Below are positions 1 through 8,338 of a stretch of DNA of 36,060 bases, in pieces. Source of the DNA: Pseudomonas nitroreducens (GTDB taxonomy: Bacteria > Pseudomonadota > Gammaproteobacteria > Pseudomonadales > Pseudomonadaceae); assembly GCF_014204515.1 (NCBI RefSeq), contig NZ_JACHLI010000051.1, forward strand, positions 1 to 36,060. The letters are read 5' to 3'. The translations under genes were made by a program, and so were the position numbers. The notes beneath the pieces were generated by a model. It saw only the letters and a list, made by a program, of their open reading frames with translations. It was not told the DNA's origin and did no database searches. Each line of letters opens with the position of its first letter. Position 1 is the stretch's first letter.

Positions 1-253
1 TCAGAAAACCGGCCAACGCCATATCCGCGGCGGGCGCGCCATGATTCGACGCATTCTGTACATGGCCGCCTGGTCGGTCATCCGTTGCCAGGACGTCTTC
101 TCCAAACGTTACCAGGGGCTGCGCAATTCAGGCCGTAGCCCCAAGGTTGCCCTGGTCGCCTGCATGCGCGTGCTGATCGTGAGGCTTAACGCAATGGTCA
201 GGGATGGCACACAGTGGCGAACGGAGAATGGGTAAAAGACAGTTGCTCCTACG
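1..253 (+). mobile_element. 3' end of an IS110-family insertion sequence (left copy, truncated by window edge)
   Basis: The segment holds the C-terminal part of an IS110-family transposase and its short downstream end. Bases 159-253 recur as an inverted copy at 35966-36060, with three mismatches in 95 bases (at 187, 211 and 234). Identity stops abruptly after the shared 3' sequence GCTCCTACG, which defines the inner boundary of the element or of the element plus its target remnant. GCTCCTACG is also the outer arm of the REP palindromes found elsewhere in the window. The 5' part of the element lies outside the window. Confidence 0.85.
2..235 (+). CDS. IS110-family transposase, C-terminal fragment (partial at window start)
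   Basis: The open frame enters from the left edge without a start codon and ends at TAA 233-235, leaving about 77 residues. It carries the motifs of the C-terminal transposase_20 domain of IS110/IS1111 transposases: a HIRGGRA segment, then RRILYMAA, then a K-V-A-L-V-A-C-M-R stretch and the tail NAMVRDGTQW. In this family the region follows the helix-hairpin-helix and contains the conserved serine part of the active site. An ATG at 41 exists but the coding frame continues upstream of it, so it is not the true start. The same C-terminal residues are encoded in reverse at the right edge. Family call is firm; the subgroup (IS1111 or IS110 proper) cannot be decided here. Confidence 0.85.
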   Translation, partial: QKTGQRHIRGGRAMIRRILYMAAWSVIRCQDVFSKRYQGLRNSGRSPKVALVACMRVLIVRLNAMVRDGTQWRTENG

Positions 254-314
254 AAATACGGAAACAAAGGAGCTGACCTGTGGCGCCGATCCTACCGGTG
301 GAAACCCTGCAGGC

Positions 315-343
315 ACAAAAAAGCCCCGCACCAGGCGGGGCTT
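315..343 (-). terminator. Rho-independent terminator of the SSS transporter gene
   Basis: Stem AAGCCCCGC (321-329) pairs with GCGGGGCTT (335-343) around a 5-base loop. The A-run at 317-322 is a T-run on the minus strand. It lies 20 bases past the stop of the minus-strand symporter gene. Confidence 0.85.
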
Positions 344-363
344 CTTCTTGACCGATCAGCCGA

Positions 364-1818
364 TCAGTTGGCCGCAGCAGCGGCCGCCATGTCCGACACG
401 CTCTCACCACGGTGCTGGCTGAACTGCGGAGCCAGCGAACCGACGATCATGCCGATGGCGCTGCAGATCAGGCCCACCAGTTGCGGCGGCCAGAAGTCGC
501 CTTCCTGGTGGCCCAGCTCCAGCGACACCCAGCCGATCAGGCCGAAGGCGATGGCGGTCAGGGCGCCCTGGGTGGTGGCGCGCTTCCAGAACAGACCGAA
601 GAACAGCGGCACCACGGCGGCGACCAGGGTCACCTTGTAGGCGTTGCCGACCATCTCGTAGATGCTGGCGTTGGACAGCAGGGCGAACAGGCAGGTGGCG
701 ACGGTCATCGCCAGCACGCTGCAACGCATGGCCAGCAGGGCCTGGCGGTCGCTCATGTTGGGCAGGAAGTGCTTGACGATGTTCTCGGTCAGGGTCACCG
801 ACGGGGCCAGCAGGGCACCGGAGGCGGAGGACATGATGGCGGAGAGCAGGGCGCCGAAGAACATGATCTGGGCGAACAGCGGGGTGCGCTCCAGGATCAG
901 GCGCGGCAGGATCTGCTGGGAGTCTTCGGTCAGCCAGTGCTGGACCATCTCCGGCTCGATCATCTGCGCGGCGTAGATCAGGAAGATCGGCAGCATGCAG
1001 AAGACCAGGTAGCAGCAGGCACCGGTCATGGTGGCGCGCTTGGCGATCGTCTCGGTCTTGGCCGACATCACGCGGGCATACACGTCCTGCTGCGGAATGG
1101 AGCCGAACATCATGGTCACCGCAGCGCCGAGGAAGGCGACGATGTCCTTGGCCGAGGTGCCGTGCAGGAAGGTGAACTTGCCTTCGCTGGCGGCATGGCT
1201 GATCACGTTGACCGGGCCGCCGGCCATGTCGCCGATCAGCCAGACCAGGTAGAACAGGCCGCAGACGATGATGATCATCTGCAGGAAGTCAGTCAGCGCC
1301 ACCGACCACATGCCACCGAACAGGGTGTGCAGCAGGACGATGATGGTGCCGATGATCATGCCCTGGGTGGTGGTGATGCCGCCGTCGGAGAGCACGCTGA
1401 ACACCACGCCCAGCGCGGTGATCTGCGCGGCGACCCAGCCCATGTAGGAAATGATGATCACCAGGCTGGTGAAGATTTCCACGTGCTGGCCGAAGCGCTT
1501 GCGGAAGAAGTCACCGATGGTCAGCAGGTTCAGGCGGTACAGCGGGCGGGCGAAGACGACACCCACCAGCATCAGGCAGCCGAAGGAGCCGAACGGGTCT
1601 TCGATGATCCCGGAGAAACCTTCTTCCAGGAAGGTGGCGGGGATGCCAAGGACGGCCTCGGAGCCGAACCAGGTGGCGAACACCATGGTCACGACGAGGG
1701 GGAAGGACATGCTCCGGCCAGCGGCGGCATAGTCGGAGGAGTTGTGCACGCGGGTGGTGGCGTAGAAACCGACAGCTACGGTGATCACCAGATACACCGC
1801 TACAAACCAGATCAGCAT
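364..1818 (-). CDS. Sodium:solute symporter (SSS family)
   Basis: A 484-residue inner-membrane protein expected to couple sodium entry to uptake of an organic solute; the substrate cannot be read from sequence. It has the SSS look: about 13 hydrophobic helices, an early ATWFGSEA segment (residues 48-55) and the small-residue motif SSASGALLAPS (330-340) in the position of the sodium-site serines. The frame is open further up (to 2010), but the upstream 64 residues are neither hydrophobic nor family-like. I place the start at ATG 1818, where the first helix begins at once and GGAA lies about 10 bases upstream. It is transcribed alone, divergently from the DedA gene, and ends at a strong terminator. 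Two motifs in its upstream region resemble the operator in front of quiC, so co-control with that locus is possible but unproven. Confidence 0.85.
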   Translation of the reverse strand: MLIWFVAVYLVITVAVGFYATTRVHNSSDYAAAGRSMSFPLVVTMVFATWFGSEAVLGIPATFLEEGFSGIIEDPFGSFGCLMLVGVVFARPLYRLNLLTIGDFFRKRFGQHVEIFTSLVIIISYMGWVAAQITALGVVFSVLSDGGITTTQGMIIGTIIVLLHTLFGGMWSVALTDFLQMIIIVCGLFYLVWLIGDMAGGPVNVISHAASEGKFTFLHGTSAKDIVAFLGAAVTMMFGSIPQQDVYARVMSAKTETIAKRATMTGACCYLVFCMLPIFLIYAAQMIEPEMVQHWLTEDSQQILPRLILERTPLFAQIMFFGALLSAIMSSASGALLAPSVTLTENIVKHFLPNMSDRQALLAMRCSVLAMTVATCLFALLSNASIYEMVGNAYKVTLVAAVVPLFFGLFWKRATTQGALTAIAFGLIGWVSLELGHQEGDFWPPQLVGLICSAIGMIVGSLAPQFSQHRGESVSDMAAAAAAN

Positions 1819-2199
1819 TTGTTCGTTCCGTTGGCTCGCCGGGAACCGTGCTGCCGAGACGAAGCTCGGGCAGGTGGGCCACGACTGACAAAGTTGTTTT
1901 TGTTGGGTTGCGCGGCCGAGGTCATCCGGTGCACCAGGCAGGAGAAGCCGGAAAAACGTAACCAGTTGCGACAACGGGCCGCAGTCTGCCAAATCCGTCA
2001 AATATGTCAAACACTTGAATCGACCATGAGCGAAAAAAATTACATTGATGGACGAGTGGTGTCGGCAAGCGATTGATTTGGTTGGTTGCTAACGATTCTG
2101 ACTGACTGGTTAGTCGTTTATTTTTTACAGCCTATGTTCGATAAGCAGAACATCGTTCAAGCCGCTAGGCTGTGGGCACGGCTCTCTTCAAGGATTTTC
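1819..2199. other. Divergent intergenic region between SSS transporter and DedA genes
   Basis: 381 bases without a credible gene. It must hold promoters for both neighbours. An AT-rich block at about 2030-2150 stands out. Two partial palindromes share the core TAACCAGTT with the quiC operator candidate: CGTAACCAGTTGCG (1957-1970) and CTGACTGGTTAG (2102-2113). Confidence 0.5.
2100..2115. promoter_or_regulatory. Operator-like inverted repeat (quiC-operator resemblance)
   Basis: GACTGACTGGTTAGTC has GACT/AGTC arms, and its inner twelve bases read CTAACCAGTCAG on the other strand. This differs by one base from CTAACCAGTTAG in front of quiC. Possible TetR-type site; no direct evidence of binding. 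Confidence 0.3.
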
Positions 2200-2793
2200 A
2201 TGTTCGAGCACTTCGATCTCGCGCCACTGCTGGCCAGCTACGGCTATCCGGTCCTGTTCCTGGGCTGCCTGCTGGAGGGCGAGACGATCCTGATCCTCGC
2301 CGGACTCGCCGCCCACCAGGGGCTGCTCGCCTACGTGCCGGTGGTGTTCTGGGCGACCGTCGCCGGGACCCTGGGCGACCAGTTGCTCTACTGGACCGGC
2401 CGTCGCGCCGGCGATCGCGCGGTGCCCTGGCTGCAACGGCGCGGTCTGGCCATCGAGCGGGTCACCGGGCTGATCGAGCGCCATCCGCTGCTGGCGATCT
2501 TCTCCGTGCGCTTCCTCTACGGCATGCGCCTGGCCGGACCGCTGCTGATCGGCGCCAGCCGGGTCGGGCCGCTGCGCTTTCTGCTGATCAACCTGCTGGG
2601 TGCCTTCTGCTGGGCCCTGTTGTTCGCCACCGCCGGCTACTGGGCCGGGGAGGCGCTGGAGCGCTGGCTGGGCAACCTGCGGCCGTACCGCCTGCCGATC
2701 TTCCTCGCCGTACTGGTGGTGGTAGGCGGATGGGCGCTGTGGCGCCGCCACCGGCAGCGGCGCAAGAGTGCGGCGTCGGCGTCCGGGCACTGA
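2200..2793 (+). CDS. DedA-family membrane protein
   Basis: A 197-residue polytopic inner-membrane protein of the DedA/VTT (SNARE-associated, PF09335) family. Members are implicated in lipid flipping and in envelope and proton-motive-force homeostasis. Diagnostic features are the N-terminal amphipathic start FEHFDLAPLLASYGYPVLF, the acidic LEGETILILAG motif near residue 28, the G-D-Q-L-L-Y-W-T-G-R stretch near residue 62, and the RFLYGMRLAGPLLIGASR segment that carries the conserved arginines. The frame opens at 2086, but ATG 2200 is preceded by AAGGA (2190-2194) and gives the usual family length, so I use it. The C-terminus is a basic tail rich in Arg. It is followed after 82 bases by the DyP gene, probably with its own promoter. 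Physiological role here is unknown. Confidence 0.87.
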   Translation: MFEHFDLAPLLASYGYPVLFLGCLLEGETILILAGLAAHQGLLAYVPVVFWATVAGTLGDQLLYWTGRRAGDRAVPWLQRRGLAIERVTGLIERHPLLAIFSVRFLYGMRLAGPLLIGASRVGPLRFLLINLLGAFCWALLFATAGYWAGEALERWLGNLRPYRLPIFLAVLVVVGGWALWRRHRQRRKSAASASGH

Positions 2794-2875
2794 TTGGCGG
2801 AAGCTTGATGCAGAGCGGTTTGGATTCGTCCGCGAGATGATTAGAATCGCCGCTCTTTCGTTCAAGGACGCAGTC

Positions 2876-3757
2876 ATGAGCCTGTATCAGCCCGGCATTC
2901 TCGCCACCCCGGTTCCCGCCCACGCCCGTCACCTGTTCTTCGACCTGAAGTCGCTGCAGGACCTGCCCGCCGCGCTGGATCGCCTGCTCCAGGTGGTCGA
3001 TGGCGAGCGCGCGGTGATCGGCTTCGGCGAGTCGCTGGTGCGCGCGCTGGGCCGCCGCATCGAGGGGCTGCGGGAGTTTCCGGCGATCTCCGGCGTAGGC
3101 GTCGACAACCCGTCCACCCCGCATGCGCTGTGGGTCTGGCTGCGCGGCGAGGAGCGCGGCGAGCTGCTCCTGCGCACCCAGCAAGTCCAGGCGCTGCTGG
3201 CGCCGGCGCTGGAACTGAGCAGCCTGACCGAAGCCTTCCGCCACGGCAGCGGCCACGACCTGACCGGCTACGAGGACGGCACCGAGAACCCGCAGGACGA
3301 GGACGCCATCGCCGCCGCCATCGTCGAGGGCGAAGCCGGGCTTGCCGGTGGCAGCTTCGCCGCGATCCAGCAGTGGCGTCACCAGCTGCAGGACTTCGCC
3401 GCGCTGCCGCAGCACGAGCGCGACGACATCATGGGCCGCCGTCTGAGCGACAACGAGGAACTGGACGACGCGCCGGAATCCGCCCACGTCAAGCGCACCG
3501 CCCAGGAGAGCTTCGAGCCGGAAGCCTTCATCGTGCGTCGTTCGATGCCCTGGACCCAGGGCCAGGACGCCGGGCTGATGTTCCTCGCCTTTGGCTGCAC
3601 CCTCGATGCCTTCGAAGTGCAACTGCGCCGCATGAGCGGCCTGGAAGACGGCATCACCGACGCGCTGTACCGCTTCAGCCGGCCGCTGACCGGCGGCTAC
3701 TACTGGTGCCCGCCGCGCAAGGACGGCTTGCTCGACCTGAGTGCGCTGCTGGGCTGA
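2876..3757 (+). CDS. Dye-decolourising (DyP-type) heme peroxidase, class B-like
   Basis: A 293-residue cytoplasmic heme peroxidase that oxidises phenols and dyes with hydrogen peroxide; some relatives attack lignin model compounds or Mn(II). The signature GYEDGTENP occurs at 131-139, with D134 as the distal acid. H204 fits the proximal heme ligand and R222 the distal arginine; the 18-residue H-R spacing matches characterised class-B enzymes. There is no Tat or Sec signal, as expected for class B, which is often packaged in encapsulins; no encapsulin gene is in the window. ATG 2876 follows AAGGACG at a good distance, whereas the frame upstream (from 2768) overlaps the end of the DedA gene and is not family-like. 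A terminator follows the stop. Physiological substrate is unknown. Confidence 0.93.
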   Translation: MSLYQPGILATPVPAHARHLFFDLKSLQDLPAALDRLLQVVDGERAVIGFGESLVRALGRRIEGLREFPAISGVGVDNPSTPHALWVWLRGEERGELLLRTQQVQALLAPALELSSLTEAFRHGSGHDLTGYEDGTENPQDEDAIAAAIVEGEAGLAGGSFAAIQQWRHQLQDFAALPQHERDDIMGRRLSDNEELDDAPESAHVKRTAQESFEPEAFIVRRSMPWTQGQDAGLMFLAFGCTLDAFEVQLRRMSGLEDGITDALYRFSRPLTGGYYWCPPRKDGLLDLSALLG

Positions 3758-3778
3758 TCTGTTCGCGCCGCTGTGCCA

Positions 3779-3810
3779 CGAAAGCCCCGCCGTCGTGGAG
3801 GGCTTTTTTG
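3779..3810 (+). terminator. Rho-independent terminator after the DyP gene
   Basis: AAAGCCC (3781-3787) pairs with GGGCTTT at about 3800-3806, and the run continues into T6. It lies 22 bases after the peroxidase stop codon. Confidence 0.75.
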
Positions 3811-3827
3811 TGGCCGCTGCGCGGCCA

Positions 3828-3903
3828 TTTCGCGGATAAGATCCGCTCCTACGAAGAGCACGTCTGATGTCGCCTGCAGGAGCGGACCTTGTCCGCGAAA
3901 TCG
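3828..3903. repeat. Inverted pair of REP elements
   Basis: The arm at 3828-3853 ends in GATCCGCTCCTACG, and the arm at 3876-3903 begins GCAGGAGCGGACC and ends in TCCGCGAAA. The two arms are inverted copies about 26 bases long separated by a short spacer. This is the arrangement typical of Pseudomonas REP pairs and lies between two transcription units. Confidence 0.85.
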
Positions 3904-4082
3904 TGACCAGAACTGCGTGGGTGCGATCTGCGCCTGCGGTTCAACGTGATCTTCACGGTTGATGGCAAACCGCGTCGCACGGGCGTGCAATGGCTCCCCC
4001 ATCTTCTGCCGAATTGGCTGTTGGTCCTGAATCCGACCGAGCGTAGCGTGGAGCCCTCTCCCCACTGCCTGAGGTCATCGCC
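3904..4082. other. Rest of intergenic gap between DyP and cupin genes
   Basis: The 325-base gap 3758-4082 holds the terminator and REP pair described separately. The remaining 179 bases must contain the cupin promoter. I see no ORF with credible coding character and no clear -35/-10 pair. Confidence 0.4.
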
Positions 4083-4496
4083 ATGCTCGCATCCACCTCC
4101 CTGAAACTGCTCCTCACCGGCCTCGGCCTGGCCGTCAGCCTGCCGCTCTTCGCCCACGACGCCACCCAGGAAAAGATCGACGTCCAGCAGGAGCACAAGC
4201 TGCCCGACGCAGCAGGCAAGAAGGGCCTGATGATCACTGTGAGCTATGCGCCGGGCCAGTCCTCCGGCGCCCACGTGCACAGCGGTTCGGTGTTCGCCTA
4301 CGTGCTCGAAGGCGCGGTGGTCTCCCAGCTGGAAGGGCAGAAGCCGGTGACCTACCAGGCCGGCCAGTCCTGGTACGAAGCGCCGAACACCCCGCACCTG
4401 GTGTCGCGCAACGCCAGCAACCAGAAGCCGGCCAAGCTGCTGGTGTGGATGCTGCTGGACGAGCAGGCGCCGGTGCTGACACCGATCAAGCAATGA
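4083..4496 (+). CDS. Exported single-domain cupin protein
   Basis: A 137-residue protein with a Sec-type signal peptide (hydrophobic residues 7-23, probable cleavage after LFA at about 23-24). A small beta-barrel cupin domain follows. Cupin motif 1 is visible as GQSSGAHVHSGSVFAYVLEG, with two histidines (H-V-H) as likely metal ligands. Motif 2 is the GQSWYEAPNTPHLVSRN region, with a further histidine. Single-domain periplasmic cupins of this kind are usually metal proteins of unknown reaction. The gene stands alone, with a REP pair upstream and a terminator directly downstream. I see no link to the neighbouring dehydrogenase operon beyond adjacency. The substrate is not assigned. Confidence 0.82.
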   Translation: MLASTSLKLLLTGLGLAVSLPLFAHDATQEKIDVQQEHKLPDAAGKKGLMITVSYAPGQSSGAHVHSGSVFAYVLEGAVVSQLEGQKPVTYQAGQSWYEAPNTPHLVSRNASNQKPAKLLVWMLLDEQAPVLTPIKQ

Positions 4497-4517
4497 CCGC
4501 GAAAGGCACTGAACAGG

Positions 4518-4539
4518 ACCCCGCTACGGCGGGGTTTTT
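4518..4539 (+). terminator. Rho-independent terminator after the cupin gene
   Basis: ACCCCGC (4518-4524), loop TACG, GCGGGGT (4529-4535), then a T-run. It starts 21 bases after the cupin stop codon. Confidence 0.88.
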
Positions 4540-4723
4540 CGTTGAGGAGCCGGGCTTCAGAAAACCGCGCAAAGCTTTGTAGGACGGGCCTTACAACTGT
4601 TGCGAGGATGGAGAAAGACCTTTCTCGAATTGGGGTTTCTCTTTGTCGCGAATCTGGTCGAGAGTTTCCAGGCAGGTCCAATCCACCTGCGCTACACGAT
4701 CCGATCCAGAGGTTCCGCGCATC

Positions 4724-5257
4724 ATGAACAGCCTGAATGCTTCGATCACCCGCCGCCGTCTGCTGTGTGCTACCGGCACCCTCGGGCTTGGCCTGGCGTT
4801 CTACGCCGTGCAGCGCAGCGCCCTTGCCGACGAGGATGCCGACAGCCGTCTGATGCGCCTGTCGCTGCTACTGACCGGCCGGCCGCGTCTGGATGGCCTG
4901 CAGGCGGTACGCATCGGCGACGCGTTGAGCGCTGCCGATTCCCGCTTCCCTCAGCGCCTGGCGCAGCTCGCCGAGGCGGTGGACGCCGACGGCTTCGACG
5001 ACATGACGCATTTCGCCGACTTCTGCGCCCGCCACGAGCCAGCCGTGAAAGCCACCGCCATGGCCATTCTGTCGGCCTGGTACCTGGGTTACACCGGCAC
5101 TCCCAGCAGCTACTCCAGCGAAGATGGCGCGCGCTTCATCGCCTTCCGCTACGCCCTCATGTACACGCCGACCCTCGACGCCACGGTGATCCCGACCTTC
5201 GCCCGTGACCGCACCGATTACTGGGATCGGCCGCCGGCCAGCCCCGCCAGCGACTGA
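4724..5257 (+). CDS. FAD dehydrogenase complex, small (Tat-exported) subunit
   Basis: A 177-residue protein resembling the small subunits of membrane-bound sorbitol/sugar dehydrogenases (FAD-SLDH, PF12318). These subunits are exported together with the flavoprotein and are needed for its assembly. The N-terminus has a twin-arginine signal, TRRRLL at about residues 10-15, followed by a hydrophobic run ending near SALADE. The mature part has the helical RLMRLSLLLTGRP opening. The frame is open from 4643, but the ATG at 4724 puts the Tat motif near the N-terminus as expected. It is the first gene of a three-gene operon: the flavoprotein starts 52 bases downstream and the cytochrome overlaps the flavoprotein. 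The flavoprotein has no signal of its own, which fits piggy-back Tat export. Confidence 0.82.
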   Translation: MNSLNASITRRRLLCATGTLGLGLAFYAVQRSALADEDADSRLMRLSLLLTGRPRLDGLQAVRIGDALSAADSRFPQRLAQLAEAVDADGFDDMTHFADFCARHEPAVKATAMAILSAWYLGYTGTPSSYSSEDGARFIAFRYALMYTPTLDATVIPTFARDRTDYWDRPPASPASD

Positions 5258-5309
5258 TCCATCCTCCCGCGGGCGACGCCCGCCTCACTGCATCCGGCAG
5301 GACACCTCC

Positions 5310-6896
5310 ATGGCTAGCGAATACGACGCCGACGTCATCGTCGTCGGCTCGGGCGCGCTGGGCAGCAATGCTGCCTGCGAACTGGCGCGCCAGGGCCGAT
5401 CGGTCATCATCCTCGAAGCGGGCGAGCGCATCCCGCGCTGGAAGATCGTCGAGAACTTCCGCACCTCGCCGCGCAAGAACAACTACAACGATCCCTATCC
5501 CAGCCAGCCCTGGGCGATGACCTCGTTCGCCCCCGGCTACCTCGACAACACCGGGTCATTCGCGCTGCTGCCGGGGATGCTCAAGCTGGTCGGCGGCACC
5601 ACCTGGCACTGGGGCGGTGCGACCTGGCGCTACCTGCCCAACGACATGAAACTGCGCTCGGTCTACGGCGTGGGGCGCGACTGGCCCATCGACTATGACG
5701 AACTGGAGCCCTGGTACGTGCGCGCGGAGTACGCCCTGGGGGTGGCCGGCAGCGACACCGATGACCAGAGCGGGCAGGGCGGCGCGGCCTTTCCGCCGCG
5801 TTCCCGACCCTATCCGGTACCGCCGGAGGCCGACACCTACTATTTCCAGCGCCTGAGGGAGCGTGTCGGCCCGGACTACCACTTCATCCACGAACCCAAT
5901 GCGCGCACCCACCAGCCGTGGGACGGGCGGCCGGCGTGCAGCGGCAACAACAACTGCATGCCGGTCTGCCCGATCGGAGCCCTTTACTGCGGCGAGGTCC
6001 ACGCCCGCCACGCCGAGGAGGCCGGTGCGCGACTGCTCACCGATGCTACGGCCTACCGCCTGGAGAAGGGCCCGGACCGGCGTATCGTCGCCGTGCACTA
6101 CCGCAGTTCGCGCGGCGACGACGTGCGCCTGACCGCGCGCTATTTCGTGATTGCCGCCCATGGCCTGGAAACGCCCAAGCTGCTGCTGCTCTCCGAGGTC
6201 GCCAATTCCTCCGGCCAGGTCGGCCGCAACCTGATGGACCATACCGGCATCGGCCTGCAGTTCCTTGCCGACGAGCCCCTCTGGCCCGGCCGCGGGCCGA
6301 TCCAGCAGGGTGGCATCTTCAACTGGCGCGACGGCGATTTCCGCCGGCACCACGCGGCGATCAAGCACACGCCCAGCAACAAGGTGCCCACCGAGGCGGT
6401 CACCCTGCGGCTGCTCCAGGCCGGTGTGGTCGCACCGCAACTGGATCGGCGCATCCGCCACGATGCGGCGCGCTGGGTGGATATCTCCACGGTGTTCGAG
6501 ATGCTCCCGCACCCCGGCAACCGCGTGAGTTGCCACCCCCAGCGCAAGGACGCCCTGGGCATCCCGACGCTGCGGGTGAACTACGACGTGGACGACTACG
6601 TGAAGGCGGCGCGGGAAGTCGCGCTGGCCGACTACCGGGTGTTCGTGCAGCGCCTGGGTGGCGAAGTGGTGGTCGACGACACGGGCTGGCAGAACCGCGA
6701 CCACCTGATGGGCTCGGTGATCATGGGGAGCGATCCGAAGGATTCGGTGGTCAACGGCGAGTCCCGCTGCTGGGACCATCCCAACCTGTTCCTGGCCACC
6801 ACCGGGGTCATCCCCGCGGCGGGGGTGATCAACCCGACCCTCACCGGTGTTGCCCTGAGCCTGCGCATCGCCGACACCATCGGCCGCGAGGTATGA
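5310..6896 (+). CDS. GMC-family FAD dehydrogenase, catalytic subunit with predicted Fe-S cluster
   Basis: A 528-residue flavoprotein of the GMC family, of the gluconate/sorbitol/glucose dehydrogenase type that oxidises a polyol or sugar acid in the periplasm. The FAD dinucleotide fold is at residues 9-37 (VIVVGSGALGS). Cysteines C210, C216 and C220, in CSGNNNCMPVC, match the 3Fe-4S binding stretch of this subfamily. The GMC C-terminal motif HLMGSVIMG begins at H465, and N508 in GVINPT supplies the usual catalytic His/Asn pair. Start chosen at ATG 5310, where family similarity begins. The stop TGA overlaps the cytochrome ATG (ATGA at 6893-6896), indicating translational coupling. The substrate is not determined; the downstream quiC block makes a cyclic polyol such as quinate or shikimate a testable guess only. 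Confidence 0.88.
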   Translation: MASEYDADVIVVGSGALGSNAACELARQGRSVIILEAGERIPRWKIVENFRTSPRKNNYNDPYPSQPWAMTSFAPGYLDNTGSFALLPGMLKLVGGTTWHWGGATWRYLPNDMKLRSVYGVGRDWPIDYDELEPWYVRAEYALGVAGSDTDDQSGQGGAAFPPRSRPYPVPPEADTYYFQRLRERVGPDYHFIHEPNARTHQPWDGRPACSGNNNCMPVCPIGALYCGEVHARHAEEAGARLLTDATAYRLEKGPDRRIVAVHYRSSRGDDVRLTARYFVIAAHGLETPKLLLLSEVANSSGQVGRNLMDHTGIGLQFLADEPLWPGRGPIQQGGIFNWRDGDFRRHHAAIKHTPSNKVPTEAVTLRLLQAGVVAPQLDRRIRHDAARWVDISTVFEMLPHPGNRVSCHPQRKDALGIPTLRVNYDVDDYVKAAREVALADYRVFVQRLGGEVVVDDTGWQNRDHLMGSVIMGSDPKDSVVNGESRCWDHPNLFLATTGVIPAAGVINPTLTGVALSLRIADTIGREV

Positions 6897-8290
6897 GCAT
6901 GAAAACCCTCGTCCTGCTTCTGGCGCTGCAGGTGTTGCTGGCCACCGGCGCCGTCGCCGCGCCGCAAACGCCTGCCATCGACGGCGCCCTGCTTGAACGC
7001 GGTCGCTACCTGGCGCTGCTCGCCGACTGCCAGGCCTGCCACAGCCGTCCCGGCGGCCAGCCCTACGCCGGCGGCTACGAGATCGCTACCCCGCTGGGCC
7101 CGGTGGTGGCCAGCAACATTACCCCGGCGCTGCGCTACGGTATCGGCAGCTACAGCGAAGCGCAGTTCGCCGCAGCGCTGCGCCAGGGCAAGCGGGCCGA
7201 TGGCGCCAACCTCTATCCGGCAATGCCCTATACCGCCTACCGCGGCCTCAGCGACGCGGACGTCCATGCGCTGTATGCCTACTTCCGCAACGCAGTGTTG
7301 CCTGTGGAACAGGCGGCCGCAGCGTCGCGCCTGCCTTTTCCCTTCTCCTGGCGGCCGCTGATGGGCTTGTGGAACGCCCTGTTCCTGGGCTCGCGCGAAA
7401 CCACGGACACGCGTGGCGGCCAACTCGCCCACGGGCGCTACCTGGTCGATACCCTGGGCCATTGCGGCAGCTGTCATACGCCGCGCAACCTGCTGATGGC
7501 GGAGATACCCGACAGCTACCTGGGCGGCGCCGAAGTGGCAGGCTGGTACGCGCCGAACATCACCTCCGACCGGGTCAGCGGCATCGGCGACTGGAGTGCG
7601 GATGAGCTGGTGCAATACCTGCGCACGGGGCATCTGCAGGGCAGGGGACAGGCCGGCGGCGGCATGGCGGAGGCCGTCAGCGAAAGCCTGCGCCACTTCG
7701 ACGAAGCCGACCTGCAGGCCATGGCCGCCTACCTGCGCAGCGTGCCGCCGATCCATGATCCGCAGCAGTCGGTGCAGCGCTCGGCCTTCGCCGGCAGCCA
7801 GTTGCCGCCCACCGGCCTGGAGCCCCTGCTGGACCGGCAGCCGGCCTCCCTGGCCGACAGCGACGTGCTCGACGGCAGTCGCTTGTACAACGCGGCTTGC
7901 GCCAGTTGTCACCAGATCGACGGTGCCGGCACGGCGGACCAGTTCTATCCCTCGCTGAGCCACAACGGCGCCACGGGCGACGTGCATGCCGGCAGCCTGG
8001 TGATGGCGATCCTGCGTGGCGTGCAGCGTCACACCAACGACTACCAGGTGGCCATGCCGGCATTTGCCGACCAGCTGGACGACGGTCAGGTGGCGGCGCT
8101 GAGCAACTATGTGCTGCAGCGCTTCGGCAATCCGGCGCTGCAGGTCAGTGCTGCGCAGGTGGGCGAGCTGCGTGCCGGTGGTGCACCGTCGCTGCTGCTG
8201 CGCGCCTTGCCCTATGCGCTGCTGTTGCTGTTGCTGGGCGTCTTGCTGGCGGGGGCGGCCGCTGGTCGCTGGCTGCTGCGTCGGCGCTGA
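6893..8290 (+). CDS. Triheme cytochrome c subunit of the FAD dehydrogenase
   Basis: A 465-residue membrane-anchored cytochrome that should carry electrons from the flavoprotein to ubiquinone. Three heme-binding motifs are present: CQACH (46-50), CGSCH (191-195) and CASCH (336-340). This is the pattern of the cytochrome subunits of gluconate, sorbitol and alcohol dehydrogenases. An N-terminal Sec signal (LVLLLALQVLLATGAVA) and a C-terminal hydrophobic helix followed by RWLLRRR anchor it in the inner membrane facing the periplasm. ATG 6893 overlaps the preceding stop by four bases; an in-frame ATG at 6899 is an alternative start. It is the last gene of the operon, convergent with the MFS gene, with a hairpin between them. 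Confidence 0.92.
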   Translation: MSMKTLVLLLALQVLLATGAVAAPQTPAIDGALLERGRYLALLADCQACHSRPGGQPYAGGYEIATPLGPVVASNITPALRYGIGSYSEAQFAAALRQGKRADGANLYPAMPYTAYRGLSDADVHALYAYFRNAVLPVEQAAAASRLPFPFSWRPLMGLWNALFLGSRETTDTRGGQLAHGRYLVDTLGHCGSCHTPRNLLMAEIPDSYLGGAEVAGWYAPNITSDRVSGIGDWSADELVQYLRTGHLQGRGQAGGGMAEAVSESLRHFDEADLQAMAAYLRSVPPIHDPQQSVQRSAFAGSQLPPTGLEPLLDRQPASLADSDVLDGSRLYNAACASCHQIDGAGTADQFYPSLSHNGATGDVHAGSLVMAILRGVQRHTNDYQVAMPAFADQLDDGQVAALSNYVLQRFGNPALQVSAAQVGELRAGGAPSLLLRALPYALLLLLLGVLLAGAAAGRWLLRRR

Positions 8291-8303
8291 TCCTGAGCTC
8301 CCG

Positions 8304-8330
8304 CCAGCCCCCGCATTTTGCGGGGACTGG
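8304..8330. terminator. Symmetric hairpin between convergent genes (possible bidirectional terminator)
   Basis: CCAG and CCCCGC (8309-8314), loop ATTTT, GCGGGG (8320-8325), then CTGG. The hairpin is strong but neither side has a T-run, so intrinsic termination is uncertain. Confidence 0.45.
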
Positions 8331-8338
8331 CCGTGGGC

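Noticed and set aside
1819..2010. N-terminal extension of the SSS transporter to 2010
   Set aside because: The extra 64 residues are not hydrophobic and not family-like; ATG 1818 gives a normal SSS N-terminus.
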